Positions 1 through 12,116 of a stretch of DNA of 48,280 bases are shown here, in pieces (position 1 is the stretch's first letter; each line of letters starts with the position of its first letter). The notes under the pieces were generated by a model. The model was given only the letters and a program-made list of their open reading frames with translations, did no database searches and was not told where the DNA came from. Source of the stretch: Chara braunii (lineage: Eukaryota; Streptophyta; Charophyceae; Charales; Characeae); assembly GCA_003427395.1 (NCBI GenBank), contig BFEA01000185.1:2247026-2295305 (forward strand). Direction: 5' to 3'. The position numbers and the translations under genes were made by a program.

Positions 1-850
1 GCCCCCTACCCCGACCCCCCAACATGGCATGCATATTCGCCTGGACGGGTTCAATATTCCCCCTCCCGAACTCCGAAATAAAGCACCCCGCCCGACTATC
101 TACGAGATAACGAAAACAGGTGAATAGACCAACATAAAACACACAATACAGCGTGCATTTCGTACAGCTGTCATGACTCGACATCCGCTTGTGGGGGGGA
201 ACGTTTGATCGAACCCAAGTACGCCTGTACTCAATCGGCGACTAATTGGGTGTATGCACAACATTAGCAAATGCATACCCAAAAAAGGACGGCAGCACAG
301 ACAACACCTTCATGGCACCATTGCATTTCATTTCAGGAGAATACACCGAAACACACGCTGGAGAGAAAGAGGGAGCCGATTTCGATTGAACACAAAAAAT
401 CCAAAAAACAACGGCATTAAAGATAGCATCTTTATTACACCTCTGCATTTCATTTACGACAAAGACACAAAGAAACGAGAGAGAGAGAGAGAACGAAATC
501 GATGTCGTCATGTAAAAAAGGATAGTGCATACTGCACTTCATCGATGCCAATTACAATTCAGAGTTGACGGAATCATCCGTCCCGTCACACGATCGAGGC
601 CAATAACAAACGAGATGGATAATGTAAAAAAAAAACAATTTTAAAAACGAAAACAAATTTCACCGAAGGACTCATCCACCGAATCGAACCAGTACCCAAT
701 TCCTTGGCCAGCACCGCCATTGGGGGAACGGCACATCGACGACGATGGCGATGGCTAAGCTAAGCTACAATGACGACGGAAAGACTATCACTTTCGCTCT
801 GTCCAATTCCATGCAAGCGAATAGAGACCACAACAGAGGCGACACTACGT
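1..850. other. no gene recognised
   Basis: Both strands were read. Short open frames exist but show no recognisable domain, and a GA microsatellite lies near 478-492. I see nothing I can call. Confidence 0.5.
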
Positions 851-2786
851 CTAACGTTTGCCGATGGCCTTCACTATCTCCAGCAAGGCGTGACACATAA
901 GCTTGCTGACTTCGTCTGACGCTTCGTAGTGCTTTTTCTGCACTTCGATCTCCGCTTCCAGCGCCCCGCACTGACGTATGGCGATGGAGCAATAACGTTT
1001 GTTGTTGCTCTCCATCGTTGACGCCATTAACGCCCCGTGCTTCTCCATGCACTCCGTCATTGCCTCAAATGTTTGCTGCCTTGTGCTCTTCCTCTTGCCG
1101 AAACCGCCTGCGCCACCCGTCGTCTGCGAAGAACCTTTGGTGGACCCGTCGTCGCCGTCGTCGTGCTCTGCACCACCGCCCCCGTCGCCCACAGATTCAG
1201 GATCCGCACAGGAGGCGGACGGCAGACGCACACCACCCTGAGCGCCAGTGTCCGCGACGTTCTTCGGGTTTCTGGTGTGGTTCTTGGCGGTCGACCTCAG
1301 TATCTCGTCGTAAAACGCACGATCCATATTGAAACTGAAGCCCTTCGACATCCTGTCCTTCCCAGACAATTGGAAGAAGTCCTGTTTCCCGGACAGTCCT
1401 TGGAAATGATGAACCTTCTTGAACTGCTGCATCAGATTTCAATTCTTCCCGCACCGATCGGCCTCTCTATCGACGCCCACCTTCTTTCAACCTCGTCGCC
1501 ACATCCAGCCACTTCCATTCTCGCGGCTTCATCCGAGCGTACGCGTGGCCCATCCCTTGCAAATGCGCATCCTGATCACGTTTAGCCCGTATGAGGGTTT
1601 TAATGTCGTTGACGGACCAGAAGTGACGACCTCCTTCACCATCGACGTCACCTTCGGCATCGCTGCCCTTGCCTGCCGTCCTTTTGCCCCGACGACCATT
1701 ACCGCCACACGACTTCGTCTTCCCGCCCCTCCCTCCCATAGCGGCCGCCTGCTTCGACGACGAAATGTTGGTTGCGTGGTCCTCCCAACCTTCAGCGTCG
1801 TTGTCGTTCCAGTCGGGGTCGTGCACGTCCCCCCCTGCTTCCTCGCCGTCGTGCCCGTCTTCCCCAACACGCAATCGCTGCACCCCCCGAGTAATGGACT
1901 CCTCCCGCACTGACCTCATCAACCGTCGCTGTTCTGCCCACACCTCCCTTCCGTCACGTGCGTCACCAACATCAGCAACGGCAGGTGTCGTCTCCCTACA
2001 CTCGCCAACACGACGACCTGCACTCGAACCAGCGGACAGGGGAGACGGAGACTGCATCCACTGGGGGCGAGCGGAGGCACCCCTACACACAGATGGCGAC
2101 CGAAATTGCTGCCTAGGAGGGTCGTTGTTGTTCCCCGAAGCCCCCCGCAGCGGCGCTGGAGACCTGGGTGATCGCTGAATAGTCGTCACGTCGCCGCCAT
2201 CGTCATCGGGATGGGGGTTCATGACGACCGTTCGAGAGACGACTGCCGACCTCCTGCTGCCGAGTCCAAACGACAGATTCACGCCGCCATCGCAATCGGT
2301 GTTGCTGAGCCCCTGCTGGAGGAGTTCGGTGTACGACTGCATTTTACCGTCGTCGCGGCTTCCAAACAGCTTTGTAGCCGCCCACTCCTGGATGGATCCG
2401 CTTCCCAGCGACACGGTCCGTGATCGTCTATCGTCCCCTTCCTCGTCGTCTGTGTCAGGCAGAGGTTGCAAGTGCGGTGGCAAGTGCACGTGCCCGGACC
2501 GCTCTGACGGCCTTGGACTATTCGACGGGCTGTGCCCGGACCACCGCCACCGCGCTCCCCTGCGGACCCACTGATCGCCTTCCGGCCCTCCATTCTGTCG
2601 TTGTTCTTCACACACCTCCTTCTGCGACCACGTCGCGGAAGGCCGCCGAGGATGCACACGTGGAAGACAACCAGGAGGAGGAGCAATAGGACGACCAGCA
2701 GTAGCAGCGGCAGCCTCCGAAAGACGTCGGCCATGAAAAGCACGTGGATGACAGTGGCAGCTAGTAGACAACGGGGGATCTATCAC
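851..2786 (-). pseudogene. Myb/trihelix-like DNA-binding protein, broken
   Basis: This is a family I recall as highly repeated in Chara; it is probably a nuclear DNA-binding protein. The N-terminal ~370 residues are disordered and rich in Gly, Arg and Asp. A trihelix/SANT-type helix set follows (FWSVNDIKTLIRAKRDQD, then EWKWLDVATRLK), then KVHHFQGLSGKQDFFQL and a C-terminal helical region ending VSKLMCHALLEIVKAI. The gene is split: near 1470 the frame slips by one base just after ATRLK, and near 1434 the expected Trp codon in the CGKN-W-NLMQQ stretch reads TGA. With both repaired conceptually, the two halves at 1467-2786 and 851-1432 form one protein of about 640 residues. The true start is uncertain because the extreme N-terminus looks unrelated to the family. 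Such Myb-like proteins commonly accompany PIF/Harbinger transposases, so this may be a transposon accessory gene rather than a host regulator. Confidence 0.75.
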
Positions 2787-2816
2787 GTAACGGCGACGGA
2801 CACTGCTGCAAACGCC

Positions 2817-3243
2817 TTACCGCAACAAACGACAAAAGTACGGTAACGCATGCCATTTGTGAACACATTGCGCAATCGCCCTGCCAGGGGATGGTTCAAA
2901 TATTCGAATCTTGCGACCGTTGGGCGCCTTCCCGCTCGGGGACAACGGCGGCGCAAGAAAGCCGATTTTCGACGTCGGGGAAGCGACCGGGCCACAAAAG
3001 GGGACCGTTGGCGCACTCTTCCATGAAGCCGACCGTTGCCGATCGAAGATGTCCGTCCACGGGCGCCAGGAACAACAGTGGTACAGACGGCCGTCGCAAA
3101 ATGTCGTCGACAAAGCTGCCGACGACGTTCCGATTCTTCCGGATGCTCGACCTCCGAGGGACCTCGGGAGGTCCCTTGGGGAACGCGTCAAAATGGTTGT
3201 GGCCCGAGGAATCCCTGAGGAATCCCCGAGGAAATGTTTTCAC
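2817..3243 (-). pseudogene. degenerate ORF, possibly PIF/Harbinger transposase remnant
   Basis: Two overlapping frames on the minus strand, immediately upstream of the Myb-like gene, read as one protein only if the frame is changed mid-way. One frame gives APVDGHLRSATVGFM, the other PPLSPSGKAPNGRKI. The spacing loosely resembles the DDE region of Harbinger-type nucleases (a D-G-x-x-R stretch followed by a surface loop and an NGHKI-like segment). The neighbouring Myb-like gene makes this reading plausible. I cannot confirm any catalytic residue, so this is weak. A sequence search of both frames would decide it. Confidence 0.22.
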
Positions 3244-3472
3244 TTTTTTTTTTCAATTTCTTCCCCGAGGATAAGTGGAACGATCATTTCCTCGGGCGAT
3301 TTACGCGCCTGAGGAGTGTGGAACGAGCCCCATAGTCCTGCCACCTTGATCTGCTGACTGTTTGACGTTGGAAAACAAATGCTGAAAATTCTGGAAATTC
3401 TCTGAATGCCAATTTTCATTCAAATGCACTTTTGCCTCACCGTTTCCAACTGTTTTTTTTTTTTTTTTTACT

Positions 3473-3964
3473 CTACGGAATGATGCAAAAAACTTTGAAA
3501 TTTTGAATATCCATTAACCACTCCACCGATGTTGCTAAGACGCCCTCATCCAAGGATATCATACGTCTCCTTTCAAGCATGTTAACGAACTGATATTCGT
3601 TAGCCCATAGACACAAAGCCATGGCGTAACGCCATTCGACTTCGTCCCCTTTTCCTGTAAATGGGAAGATGCTCATCCATGGACCCTTTTTGAAGTTGTG
3701 CCGAGTAGTGGTCATATCGTTTGTTCCTTGACCCCAACCACTCGAGATGAGTGAGAATACACGATTCATCTCGTCTCGTCTTCCCCCCGGATTTATAAAT
3801 CCCCAAACAGTCTGGCACAGTCGAGCTTTTTTAAAGTCATGGCAAATATGAGTAATTATATGACAACACATACGCACACACATGTTTTTTTTTTTTGGTT
3901 TTTTTTTTTTACTTTGCGCGCCCCCGAAGACTTCCAAGCGTGTGCACCGGCAGGGGGCGCACAT
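3473..3964 (-). CDS. unrecognised ORF ending directly in a poly(A) tract
   Basis: A 163-residue open frame that I do not recognise. The N-terminal 28 residues are Lys-rich and come from a T-rich run, so coding content probably begins near FKKARLCQTVWGF (about 3840). The rest is balanced in composition (SSGWGQGTNDM, WRYAMALCLWANEYQF) and looks like real protein. On the coding strand the stop is followed within about four bases by a run of ~17 A (3455-3471 as T on the plus strand). That is what a retroposed 3' end would look like. It could be the C-terminus of an unlisted transposon. Confidence 0.3.
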   Translation of the reverse strand: MCAPCRCTRLEVFGGAQSKKKKPKKKNMCVRMCCHIITHICHDFKKARLCQTVWGFINPGGRRDEMNRVFSLISSGWGQGTNDMTTTRHNFKKGPWMSIFPFTGKGDEVEWRYAMALCLWANEYQFVNMLERRRMISLDEGVLATSVEWLMDIQNFKVFCIIP

Positions 3965-3965
3965 T

Positions 3966-4094
3966 CAGTTATATCACACTCCCTTCCACGTGGCGCGTTT
4001 GAACGCGTTTGAACATGCCACGTGAAGGTTTGAACGGGCTCATTCGAACATGAACACGCGTTCTCGGCGTTCTCGGACTGTGTGAGTGATATTG
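3966..4094. repeat. candidate hAT-like MITE, GTTTGAACGCG-rich
   Basis: The ends are imperfect inverted repeats (CAGTTATATCACACTC on the left; the right end reads CAATATCACTCACAC on the opposite strand). The inside is built from short repeats of GTTTGAACGCG. This resembles the subterminal GAACGC/GAGCGC repeats of the hAT elements at 14820-16098 and 10079-12116. I could not find a clean target-site duplication. Confidence 0.3.
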
Positions 4095-5023
4095 TTACGA
4101 AACCCCCACGTCAGCAGACGTGGCGGACTGCAAGATTCGGCCACAGAGATTAGGACGAAGAGGCACTTCAGTGTACATTCATGCTTTCTTCGAAATGCAC
4201 CTATGGAAAAATACATCAGCCACTTTTAAAAAACTTTTTAGAAACTCATAGGCTTTTATTACTCATGCCCTGAGGTAGATGCAAGCCACACGAATCCTTT
4301 GGTATTCTTATAAAGCTCATTCAAGGAGGCTCAGAGCCGAAAGTCAAAGGCAGGGGGGAAAGGATAGAGGGGTAGAGAGGGAGAGAGGGAGGAGAGAGGG
4401 AAAGCCAACAGAGAAGAAGAAGAGAAAAAACACCGAGAACGAAAGACATCCGGAATATTCCATAGCATCGTTCATTGTAAAAGGAAAACAGCTGCCAGTA
4501 CAAGATATCATTGGCGAGGATACAATGGAGCTGGATAAGATCTAAACAAAGGTTTTTGTTTAAGCTTATTACGCGAACATCATAGCCTAAACATCACGCT
4601 CAACTTCGGCTCAAGAAGAGCTAAATCCGAAGAACCCGCATGTGCTAAGCGGGACAACAAGTTGCATCAGTAAAACATTTCGTAGAGAGGGCTCAAAAGG
4701 GAGCACACATCCAATCGTAAACAGATTATCACGAGGGCGCGAACGAAACCTGGAAGCTATTTCAATTAACATAGGATATGGGGCCATGGGCACAATCCTA
4801 ATTAAGAGATTGCAATCAGATTGGATCGTTCATAGGAGGCAACTATGTATGAACCAAATAGTAACAATAATGGGCGCGGGTGTTCGCAAAACACGTATTA
4901 CACATGGGAACCAAAAAACACCCGGTGCTTAAGCCGAACTCCGCACCATAGAACCACTTAAGTGTTCATGCATGGATCCTGACACAATGACTAATTGATA
5001 TACCGTTAATTCCGATCCTTAGC
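4095..5023. other. no gene recognised
   Basis: A GA-rich stretch lies at 4350-4420. A short minus-strand frame (4611-4793) lies downstream of the membrane-protein ORF but has no recognisable domain. Nothing else is supportable. Confidence 0.4.
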
Positions 5024-5598
5024 CTACATATAAGAGTGGCAAGGGAAGAAGTTGTTATCTCGAGCCTCCCCCCACCAAAAGAGAATAATGAGCACAAATA
5101 GGAATGAATAGTGCAAGCAAATCACAGCGAGCACTACGCTGGATCTGTCATCTCGATTGAGCCAGCTAATTGTACAAACCCCACTTTCCTCATCAAGCAA
5201 CCTGCCGCCAAGCACTAAAGTAACAATAGTGACGAGGAACATAGCTCCTAAAGAAATCAGCATCCAAGGCATCCGCCACAAGCTATCGTGCGCCATTTTT
5301 CGGACCATCATGACACCAAACATCTAGATCTACCAGAGGGTACTGCCGTACGATTGAGATGATCGGAAAGCTGAAGGCAGATTGCTTTAATGCAATCACT
5401 CTCCAAATACGCGATGAAGGCGAGGTATCCGAGAAGACTAGAGCAGATCGTGACGATTCCTAAGACAAAGATAGCAGCCTTCATATCACTTCGATGCGCT
5501 TTCATAAGCAGCCACAAGTTATTATGAAGTGCATAAAACAACCAATCAAAGAAAGTCGAAACACAAATTACAAGCCAGATTACAAGACAGAGATCGGT
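5024..5598 (-). CDS. possible multi-pass membrane protein fragment
   Basis: Two consecutive minus-strand frames (about 5308-5598 and 5024-5323) overlap out of frame. Together they contain four strongly hydrophobic segments: near LCLVIWLVICVSTFFDWLF, AAIFVLGIVTICSSLLGYLA, WMLISLGAMFLVTIVTLVLG and SVVLAVICLHYSFLFVLIIL. Charged loops separate them (KAHRSDMK, LLDEESGVCTISWLNRDDR). The segment spacing is what a real polytopic protein would show and is not low-complexity. A single frameshift or a very short intron would join the two frames: a GT at about 5331 and a pyrimidine-rich AG at about 5258 would keep phase but would delete part of the third segment. No family is recognised and no start is supported. 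This is the only non-transposon coding candidate in the window. Confidence 0.33.
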
Positions 5599-6600
5599 CA
5601 GACAGCATCATATACTGAAAACAATATGCATACACTTGAAAGAAACTTCATAAAAAAAGGGGGGAGGGGGGGAGAAGAAGATGTAGATCGTCCCAATCCG
5701 GTCAAGTGGCACCTCATATGCCGGCATAACAAAAAGAGTACGTGGGAGTTCCCAAAGGCCTTTTCGCCAATCCCCACATCCGATTGGCTCATCAGGGGTC
5801 ATAAAACATCCCCAAGTTTTACGCTCCGGAAGGGACTGTTACTCTCTTTTGAGTATCCAAAGCAAGGAGAGAGGGAGAGAGGGAGAGAGATGGATGGAGG
5901 AAAAGAGGAGAGGAGGGGGNGGGGGTGGCGTGGTGGGCAAAGTATCCGGAACGTAAGAGTATTACCGCCGCGCGGGACGCAGATGATGTCGAAGCCCCAC
6001 TCATGCTTCTCGTCCTCAAATCCTCGTCAAGAATATTCCTCACACAAGAAGCAGTAGTGTGGCTTAGTCGAGGAGACAAAGAAGAACGCACGGAGAGGTG
6101 AGAACTTCAATCACCCAGCGGTAGCGGGAGGCAGGGCAAGGAACTGAGGGGAGGAAGGAGAGAGAAGAAGAAGACGTGTGTGACAAAGGAAGAAGGGGAG
6201 CGTGCGAGATAGCAAGGAGCTTGGAGAAAGACAAGAGAGGGGGAGAGAGAGAGGGAGAGGGGGAGAGAGAGAGAATAGTTAAAAGAGGGAAAGAACGAGA
6301 GGCCAGAAAAAAAGCTATGGAAAAACAGCCCGATGCCCTTGAAAAGATGAGAACCCCGAAGCCGCAGTGATCCAACTTCAGATTCGAAAGAGAAAGCGCG
6401 CGCACATGGTCGCGCCCTCACGTGATGGGAAAGAGATCTCTGCGATGCAACTGTTGACGCGTCGAACAATTGTGAGCAGCGGCGTTTTCCCAACTATTAA
6501 CGCCGGAGAGTTTGAGGAGGGTATAAATCGGATCAATTCAAAGCATACATACCAGGGCGCCAACAGTTCTTCCAAAGGGAAGGGAGGAACAGAAGGGTGA
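5599..6600. other. GA-rich low-complexity DNA
   Basis: Purine-rich GA and GGA tracts occur at about 5865-5935 and 6107-6310. There is one undetermined base at 5920. The open frames here are artefacts of the GA repeat. Confidence 0.7.
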
Positions 6601-7234
6601 AACTGGAGATTTTGAGCTAATAGCACTTCGAAAACTAGGCGGGAAAGTTTTACCAGTTAATTTGACGCTTCAACGTGGGCTCCCCAATGCAAGCCATACT
6701 GGATCGAACCCGCATGGAGGCCTTCAACATTATCGACGGGCCCAAAAAAAAAAATTCCGCAAAACCCGGGGATAAAAATTTTTCGTAATAATTTTTATTT
6801 TTCATTTATCCCTAGGCACCATTATCCATGCTGTCAGGGTCAGGGTGATTGTGGTAGAGCCTTTTGTATCCACAGCAATTCACCCATAACCAAAAGAGTT
6901 CGGTCCGCCCTTCCTACATATAAAGGGAAGACTAGCCAAACAGTCATAGTATCAGGGAACCCAAGAGTGCTTATCAGCCCTGGGGTTAAGCTGCATCTGT
7001 GAAAAAAACTTTATAGGGAAATCATTCATAGCAATTGTCCCTTTTATGAATGGGAGGTCCCAAAATTATTATTCATTTCTATAATTGGTTGCGATTATCT
7101 TATACATATTTATATATATATTCCTAAAAATTATTATTTTATACATATATATATATCTATAAAATCTTCCTGAATATACCTGGAAGGCTCACCTTTTATT
7201 TTTTATTTTTTATCTTTTTATATTTTATATCAGA

Positions 7235-7286
<52 letters not shown>

Positions 7287-8389
7287 CGCGCACGTTGTCG
7301 TAGGGCTCGGCATTCTGGCCCTCCGCACTGTCCACAGTGTGTCAAATTTGCCACATCGGTATGACATTCGGGCTTGCAGTTGGGGTTAAATGTACCCCGC
7401 TAGCCTAACCTCAGGGAATCGCGGTCCAGTCCGCTCTGCTTGACGGCAAGAGTCTGGGCTGCGGCTGATCAGACTAATTAGCCCTTGCCCTTCCGTGACC
7501 AATCCTAGTGAGAGTCCGTGAGACCCTACCGCTGAATTTTTTTTGTTACGAAAGGTGGAGATTATCCCTAACAAATTATTTCAAATAAGTAAATAATTTA
7601 AAATAAATAAAGAAAAACAGGTTTCGTGAGCTTTGATGGTACCTATGCTCGTCGGACCTCATTCCAAACCATAGGCATCTCGCAACACATGTACAGTCGG
7701 GTCTGTAGTGGGACTACTCGTCCCTAATGGGACGGCCGCCTGCATATCATGAAAATTGCGATTGTTGCGATAGAATGGGGTCAATTTTGGAAGAACATGC
7801 CACTGATTTTTTTTGCGGAAAACTCGAGTAACGATAATAAATAAAAACTAGATGACCTGTTGTGGTTTCGTTTGCAAAGGAGAAGAAGTTGCATGGCATT
7901 AAAAGCGGTGTGGTTAGGGAACAGGGGTGGGGAAGAGGCGTCAGGGACCTTGTTGTGGTGGTGTCATACCTATAGAGTGTTTCCTCAGATGTGTCGTTTG
8001 AGGTTGGTTATGTAGAACCACTCCTGTTCAGAAGTGAGTTATGAGGCAATCCATCGTACAACCATCTCCTTGTACTCGTCAAACGATATATGGTGATATT
8101 GAAGGTATCGCGAGAAGGTGATTTCCAAAAGTGCATGGACGTAGTCCCAAGTGTTCGGTTTGCACAATGTTTCCGTTTTGCGATTGATTGTATATTTCCT
8201 TTCTTTATTGTCCATTTACTATATAGATGATTTTGCTTGGCCACGTCTACCGGTCTAAAGGAGCGTAAGAGATTGATACCAAGGGTCGTTGTTGATCGAA
8301 TAGGGAGTTCGTTTAGGAGTTGTTTGTGCTGTGAGCTTTTGGTGAATCTTCTGAATCCTTTTGTATCTGTATTTTGGCAGTGGAATCTC
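6601..8389. other. no gene recognised; AT-rich DNA with a TG microsatellite
   Basis: AT-rich, with tatata tracts at 7080-7160. There is no open frame with recognisable protein character on either strand. Confidence 0.5.
7239..7282. repeat. (TG)n microsatellite
   Basis: About 22 uninterrupted TG units. Confidence 0.95.
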
Positions 8390-8770
8390 GTTGTTGAGAT
8401 GCCTTTGAATCTCTGTGATCTTCAACCAGCAAGTTGTTCAGAATTGCTTGGCTGTGTTGCTAATCAGCGGGGTTGTAGCTAACCACCTCTCTAGGCAGTA
8501 CAGTTCTGATTCTTCCAGATTTGTAGTGGTCAAACTGCAGATGTATATCTGTTGCACGAAGGGATTGAACTGCAAAGTCCTGCCGAAGAAGAACGTGAAT
8601 GAGATTAGGGACACCAATCTCATCTGCGAGTTTATGTCAATCAGGGAATGTAAGAGAGGTCTGAGGCTGTATTTTGGCTAGTAAGTTGCAAAATTTTTTT
8701 GGCAAACGTTTGTTGCGGCACATTTTCGTCGGCGCGGACACATCTAATATGTTGTTTGATAGTCCCGTTT

Positions 8771-10060
8771 TCATGGCTCGGAGTGTGGAATGCTGACATT
8801 GAGAGGACAAAGTGATAGTAGTTGTTTGTTGGAGTTTTCTCTGCAATTCGACGATGGCATCAACATCAAGTGCAACAATTTCGTCGTTTGAGATTTGTGT
8901 GAATGAGTTACAACCTGTTCCAAAAGGGATGGCGTGGTTGTTGATGTATCACTTCTTTTTTTTGTGGTTGCGGAGGAGCTTTTGGATATGTGAGGTGGAG
9001 GGAGAGGGGATGGCGGGGAACAATTTGTTTGGATTGTGTTATCTTCGAAATTTTCTGCAACATTTATAATTGTTTGTGATTGTTTTGTATTTTTTTTTTG
9101 CTTTTGTTCGACCATGTCTTCTGCGAGATCTTCTGACAGTTTAGCATCGTTTGCGGGATTTGTTGGTTCAAGCCTTCTCCGCTTTTGTGATTGTTCCGCC
9201 TCCATTGTCGCATTCAGAGTCCCATCGGCATGGAAACAGACAAAACAACAAAGAATAATTAGTCCCAGCAAAACCTCTTTACATACAACATTCCTTGTCT
9301 TCCTTGAATTGTCAGGCAAGCATACCCGAACGTCCGAATGATGTCTTGTGCGAAAGAGTGCAACATAAAGATGACCGTGAAAAAAAACTGGTTTGTGCAA
9401 AAACATTCCTGCACGCTGAGTGGTCTGACCCAATGATTCCTTTATCATGATTGCAAAAGCAACCGGAACAAGAAACTGTTTACGTTTTAAGTGGAATCCT
9501 GATTTTCCCTGTGCTTCACTTTTCATTACTATCCTGGGTATTGTCACTTCCTGTCCGGTAATTAAATGGACAGCCTTTAGGAGGTGGTTCCCAACAACCT
9601 CAGTAACAACCAATCTGTTGTCGTAGCAGAGACTATTCGGAGAGTCCAAATTTCTTAGCGGCATGATTGACAACCATTTTTTTAACCTCAGATTTTGAGG
9701 CGGTAGGCCAGAATTATCAATAGAGTTTAGGAATTTCAAAGGAACCTCAAGTTTATCATTTTCCTCCATTTATCAACTTTACAACACGAAATTTCTTCGT
9801 CAGGAAATTGGTGTAGCAAGATATTATTCATATCCTTAGTTTCATCAATTTTGGGGCAAGGATCATTCTTTTTGCGAGTCACTCTTTGTCAAAGGCATGG
9901 TCTGTGAGGTTAGGGAATGTCCATTTTGTAAGGTCTTCCGCGGTACCTTCGAGGCAAATATCTGCAGGCAACTCGATGACCGTGTCATCGTCCTTGTCGA
10001 CTTTCGGGTGGTTCCCATGTCCAACTGTGAATAGTCATTTCGCAAAGTTCATCGTCACCT
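8771..10060 (-). pseudogene. Helitron Pif1-like helicase, C-terminal half
   Basis: Residues near the start give LPPQNLRLKKWLSIMPLRNL, the Helitron segment before motif V. PRIVMKSE, LKRKQFLVPVAFAIMIKES and GQTTQRAGMFLHKPVFFHGH come next, then LYVALFRTR, the equivalent of the usual LYVALSRVR motif VI. Just upstream (9780-10060) another frame encodes LFTVGHGNHP and IELPADICLEG, the segment normally preceding it, with TGA where Trp is expected (FAK-stop-LF). The N-terminal partner lies at 12117-13431 beyond the hAT insertion. After the helicase there is a Ser/Thr/Lys-rich tail of no recognised function. Confidence 0.8.
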
Positions 10061-10223
10061 CATCTGCGCCCCGAGATACTGTGTGTCTTTTTAAAGAAGA
10101 ACGGGGGATTTAAACTCCCGTTGAATCCCGTTAAATTCAAAAAAATCTCGTTGAACTCGTGAAACGTGAAAATGGGCCGCTCCCACGCTTTTCGGAAAAA
10201 CGAAATTGATGCGGGGGGTCCGG

Positions 10224-10291
10224 NNNNNNNNNNNNNNNNNNNNNNNNNNNNNNNNNNNNNNNNNNNNNNNNNNNNNNNNNNNNNNNNNNNN
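10224..10291. other. assembly gap
   Basis: Run of 68 Ns followed by a poly(A) run. Confidence 0.99.
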
Positions 10292-10331
<40 letters not shown>

Positions 10332-10605
10332 CTCAACCCCTGAAGCACCTCTCAAACCACCGTTTAAGAGGTCAGGTTTGCTTAGGTGATTCAGTAAATT
10401 CATCAATATTACCACCATTTTCAACATCATTAACTTATGGGTGTGACTGGTCAGCTCATGATTTGGATTAACAGAAAATCATCAGTTTTAGCATCCTCAT
10501 CCTCATCATTATAGGTTACTTACTCCGGGTAGACTGTCAGGACCCCGGCCTCAATGTTCTCAAATTTCAATACAAGCCTTGGGCACTGGGTCCCTTAAGG
10601 CTTAA

Positions 10606-10801
10606 ACCACTAGTACCTTTCCTGCGTGGGAAATACGGAAAACTGGTTGTTTTCCCAATCGCCTGAATTTTCGGAGGTCGGGCCCGACGACGACTGCCAT
10701 TGATAAATCTGATCGGCGGTCGTCGTTTCGTTTCGGCCTCCGAAACGGTCGGAGGCCAACCGGAGGCCCACTATTTTCCAAGCGGCAAAGGTACTAGTGG
10801 T
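10606..10801. repeat. MITE with ACCACTAGTACCTTT ends
   Basis: Perfect 15-bp terminal inverted repeats (10606-10620 and 10787-10801). TTAA lies just outside the left end; the right flank has become poly(A). The ends resemble those of the TTAA-flanked element at 30773-30915 (ACCACCAGTACTTGGGCA), so it is probably the same superfamily. Confidence 0.65.
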
Positions 10802-12116
10802 AAAAAAAAAAAAAAAAAAAAAAAACCTCTTAAACCACCGAATTAGACCAACAGCGTGAAAGGAAGATGAGCAATAGCGAACTTCAGCGATCAAACAACA
10901 TCATATATACAAGACCAGATAGTCGTGACCTCGAACCAACAGCAGAATTGCATCACGAGTTTCACTAAACAAGAAAACACCAAGAGCTCATAATTGACAA
11001 TGCTGGTAAAGTCTCATCATCATCATCAATGAAGAACCAATGTTGATATCCTATCTCGCGCTCGGCGCCCAGACTACAGATGGCAGATCCTATCTAGCCT
11101 GAACTACAATGTCGAATATGACATCAACAGTTTTCCCGAAGCACGAGCATACAGCGACCAACGTCGCACGCTTCCAGCACCAGGTATATCTCTCGCCTCA
11201 CTCACAACCTCGTTCCCCAACACACAGATGTCACTTGCACCCAAGGACCACCCTGCGCCACACCCAACATACAACAGCGCAGCTCGGCTATGGTTGCCTG
11301 CTCCTTCCTGCTCGCCTGTGAGCGAGTGAGCGCTAACCAGCTATTAGCACAGCAGCGCTTACGCAGCATGCAGCCAGCACACGAATGTCAAATGCGAAGG
11401 CAGGCTCTTTGCTATATGGAATTGGCCTGCCTACTTGCAGTCTCAAGCTGCGGTGGGCCTTTCCCAAGAAGCTTCCGGTAGGCCCTGGTAGGTTGAGGCC
11501 CAGTCCACACAACTCAGGCCCTGGGCCTGTAGTAGTTGCTCGCGCCCAACTGTCAACGGTCTGTGTTAGGCCCACATCCCGTATCCAGCTCAGGGCCTGC
11601 CTGCAATACATTCAAACAAGCTGCCCAGGGCATGGGTTCTTCCAACCAACTGATGCTGCGCAACTGCCTGAATTTCCTCGAGTTGCGTGGTGACCGAAAT
11701 AGGGGCCCTCAAGCCCTCGCCGTGCCTCCCTTCACTTAGGGCGTCCGACATGATACTTGGCAGGGCCTGAAAGGGGCTTAGAGGAGCATGAGCCTCGCAT
11801 GTGTGAAACCCAAAAAAAAAAAACTCATTTCATTTTAGTTTTTATTTTTCATTGTGTGTTGATGTTTTTGATTTTTTAAAAATATATTTAAACATCAAAA
11901 AATAAAAATAAAAATATAGGGTTGTAGTCCTCGAAAAATTCTACAACCCTATTTTTTTTTATTGTTTTTTGGATAAGTTTTAGTCCAGGAAATAGATCAT
12001 CGCGGACCCCGTTCATTCGCGTCCAACGCGCATTTGAACAGGAGTTTAACATGAATTCAACGTGCGTTGACTTTTTCAATGCGAAACCCGCGTTGAATTC
12101 GAAATCGGACACACAG

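Larger units (their letters stand above)
10079..12116. mobile_element. hAT-like transposon inserted in the Helitron helicase
   Basis: The ends are inverted repeats CTGTGTGTC and GACACACAG. The element is flanked by an 8-bp duplication, CCGAGATA at 10071-10078 and CTGAGATA at 12117-12124, with one mismatch. Removing the element rejoins the helicase frame. Subterminal GTTGAA/TTCAAC repeats occur at both ends, as in hAT elements. No transposase is visible, so it is non-autonomous. It contains a gap of 68 Ns, a nested TTAA-type inverted-repeat element (10606-10801), poly(A) runs and GGCCC-rich DNA at 11400-11770. Confidence 0.8.

Noticed and set aside
1037-2743. Several plus-strand frames of 100-180 residues
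   Set aside because: Shadows of the GC-rich Myb-like pseudogene on the minus strand.
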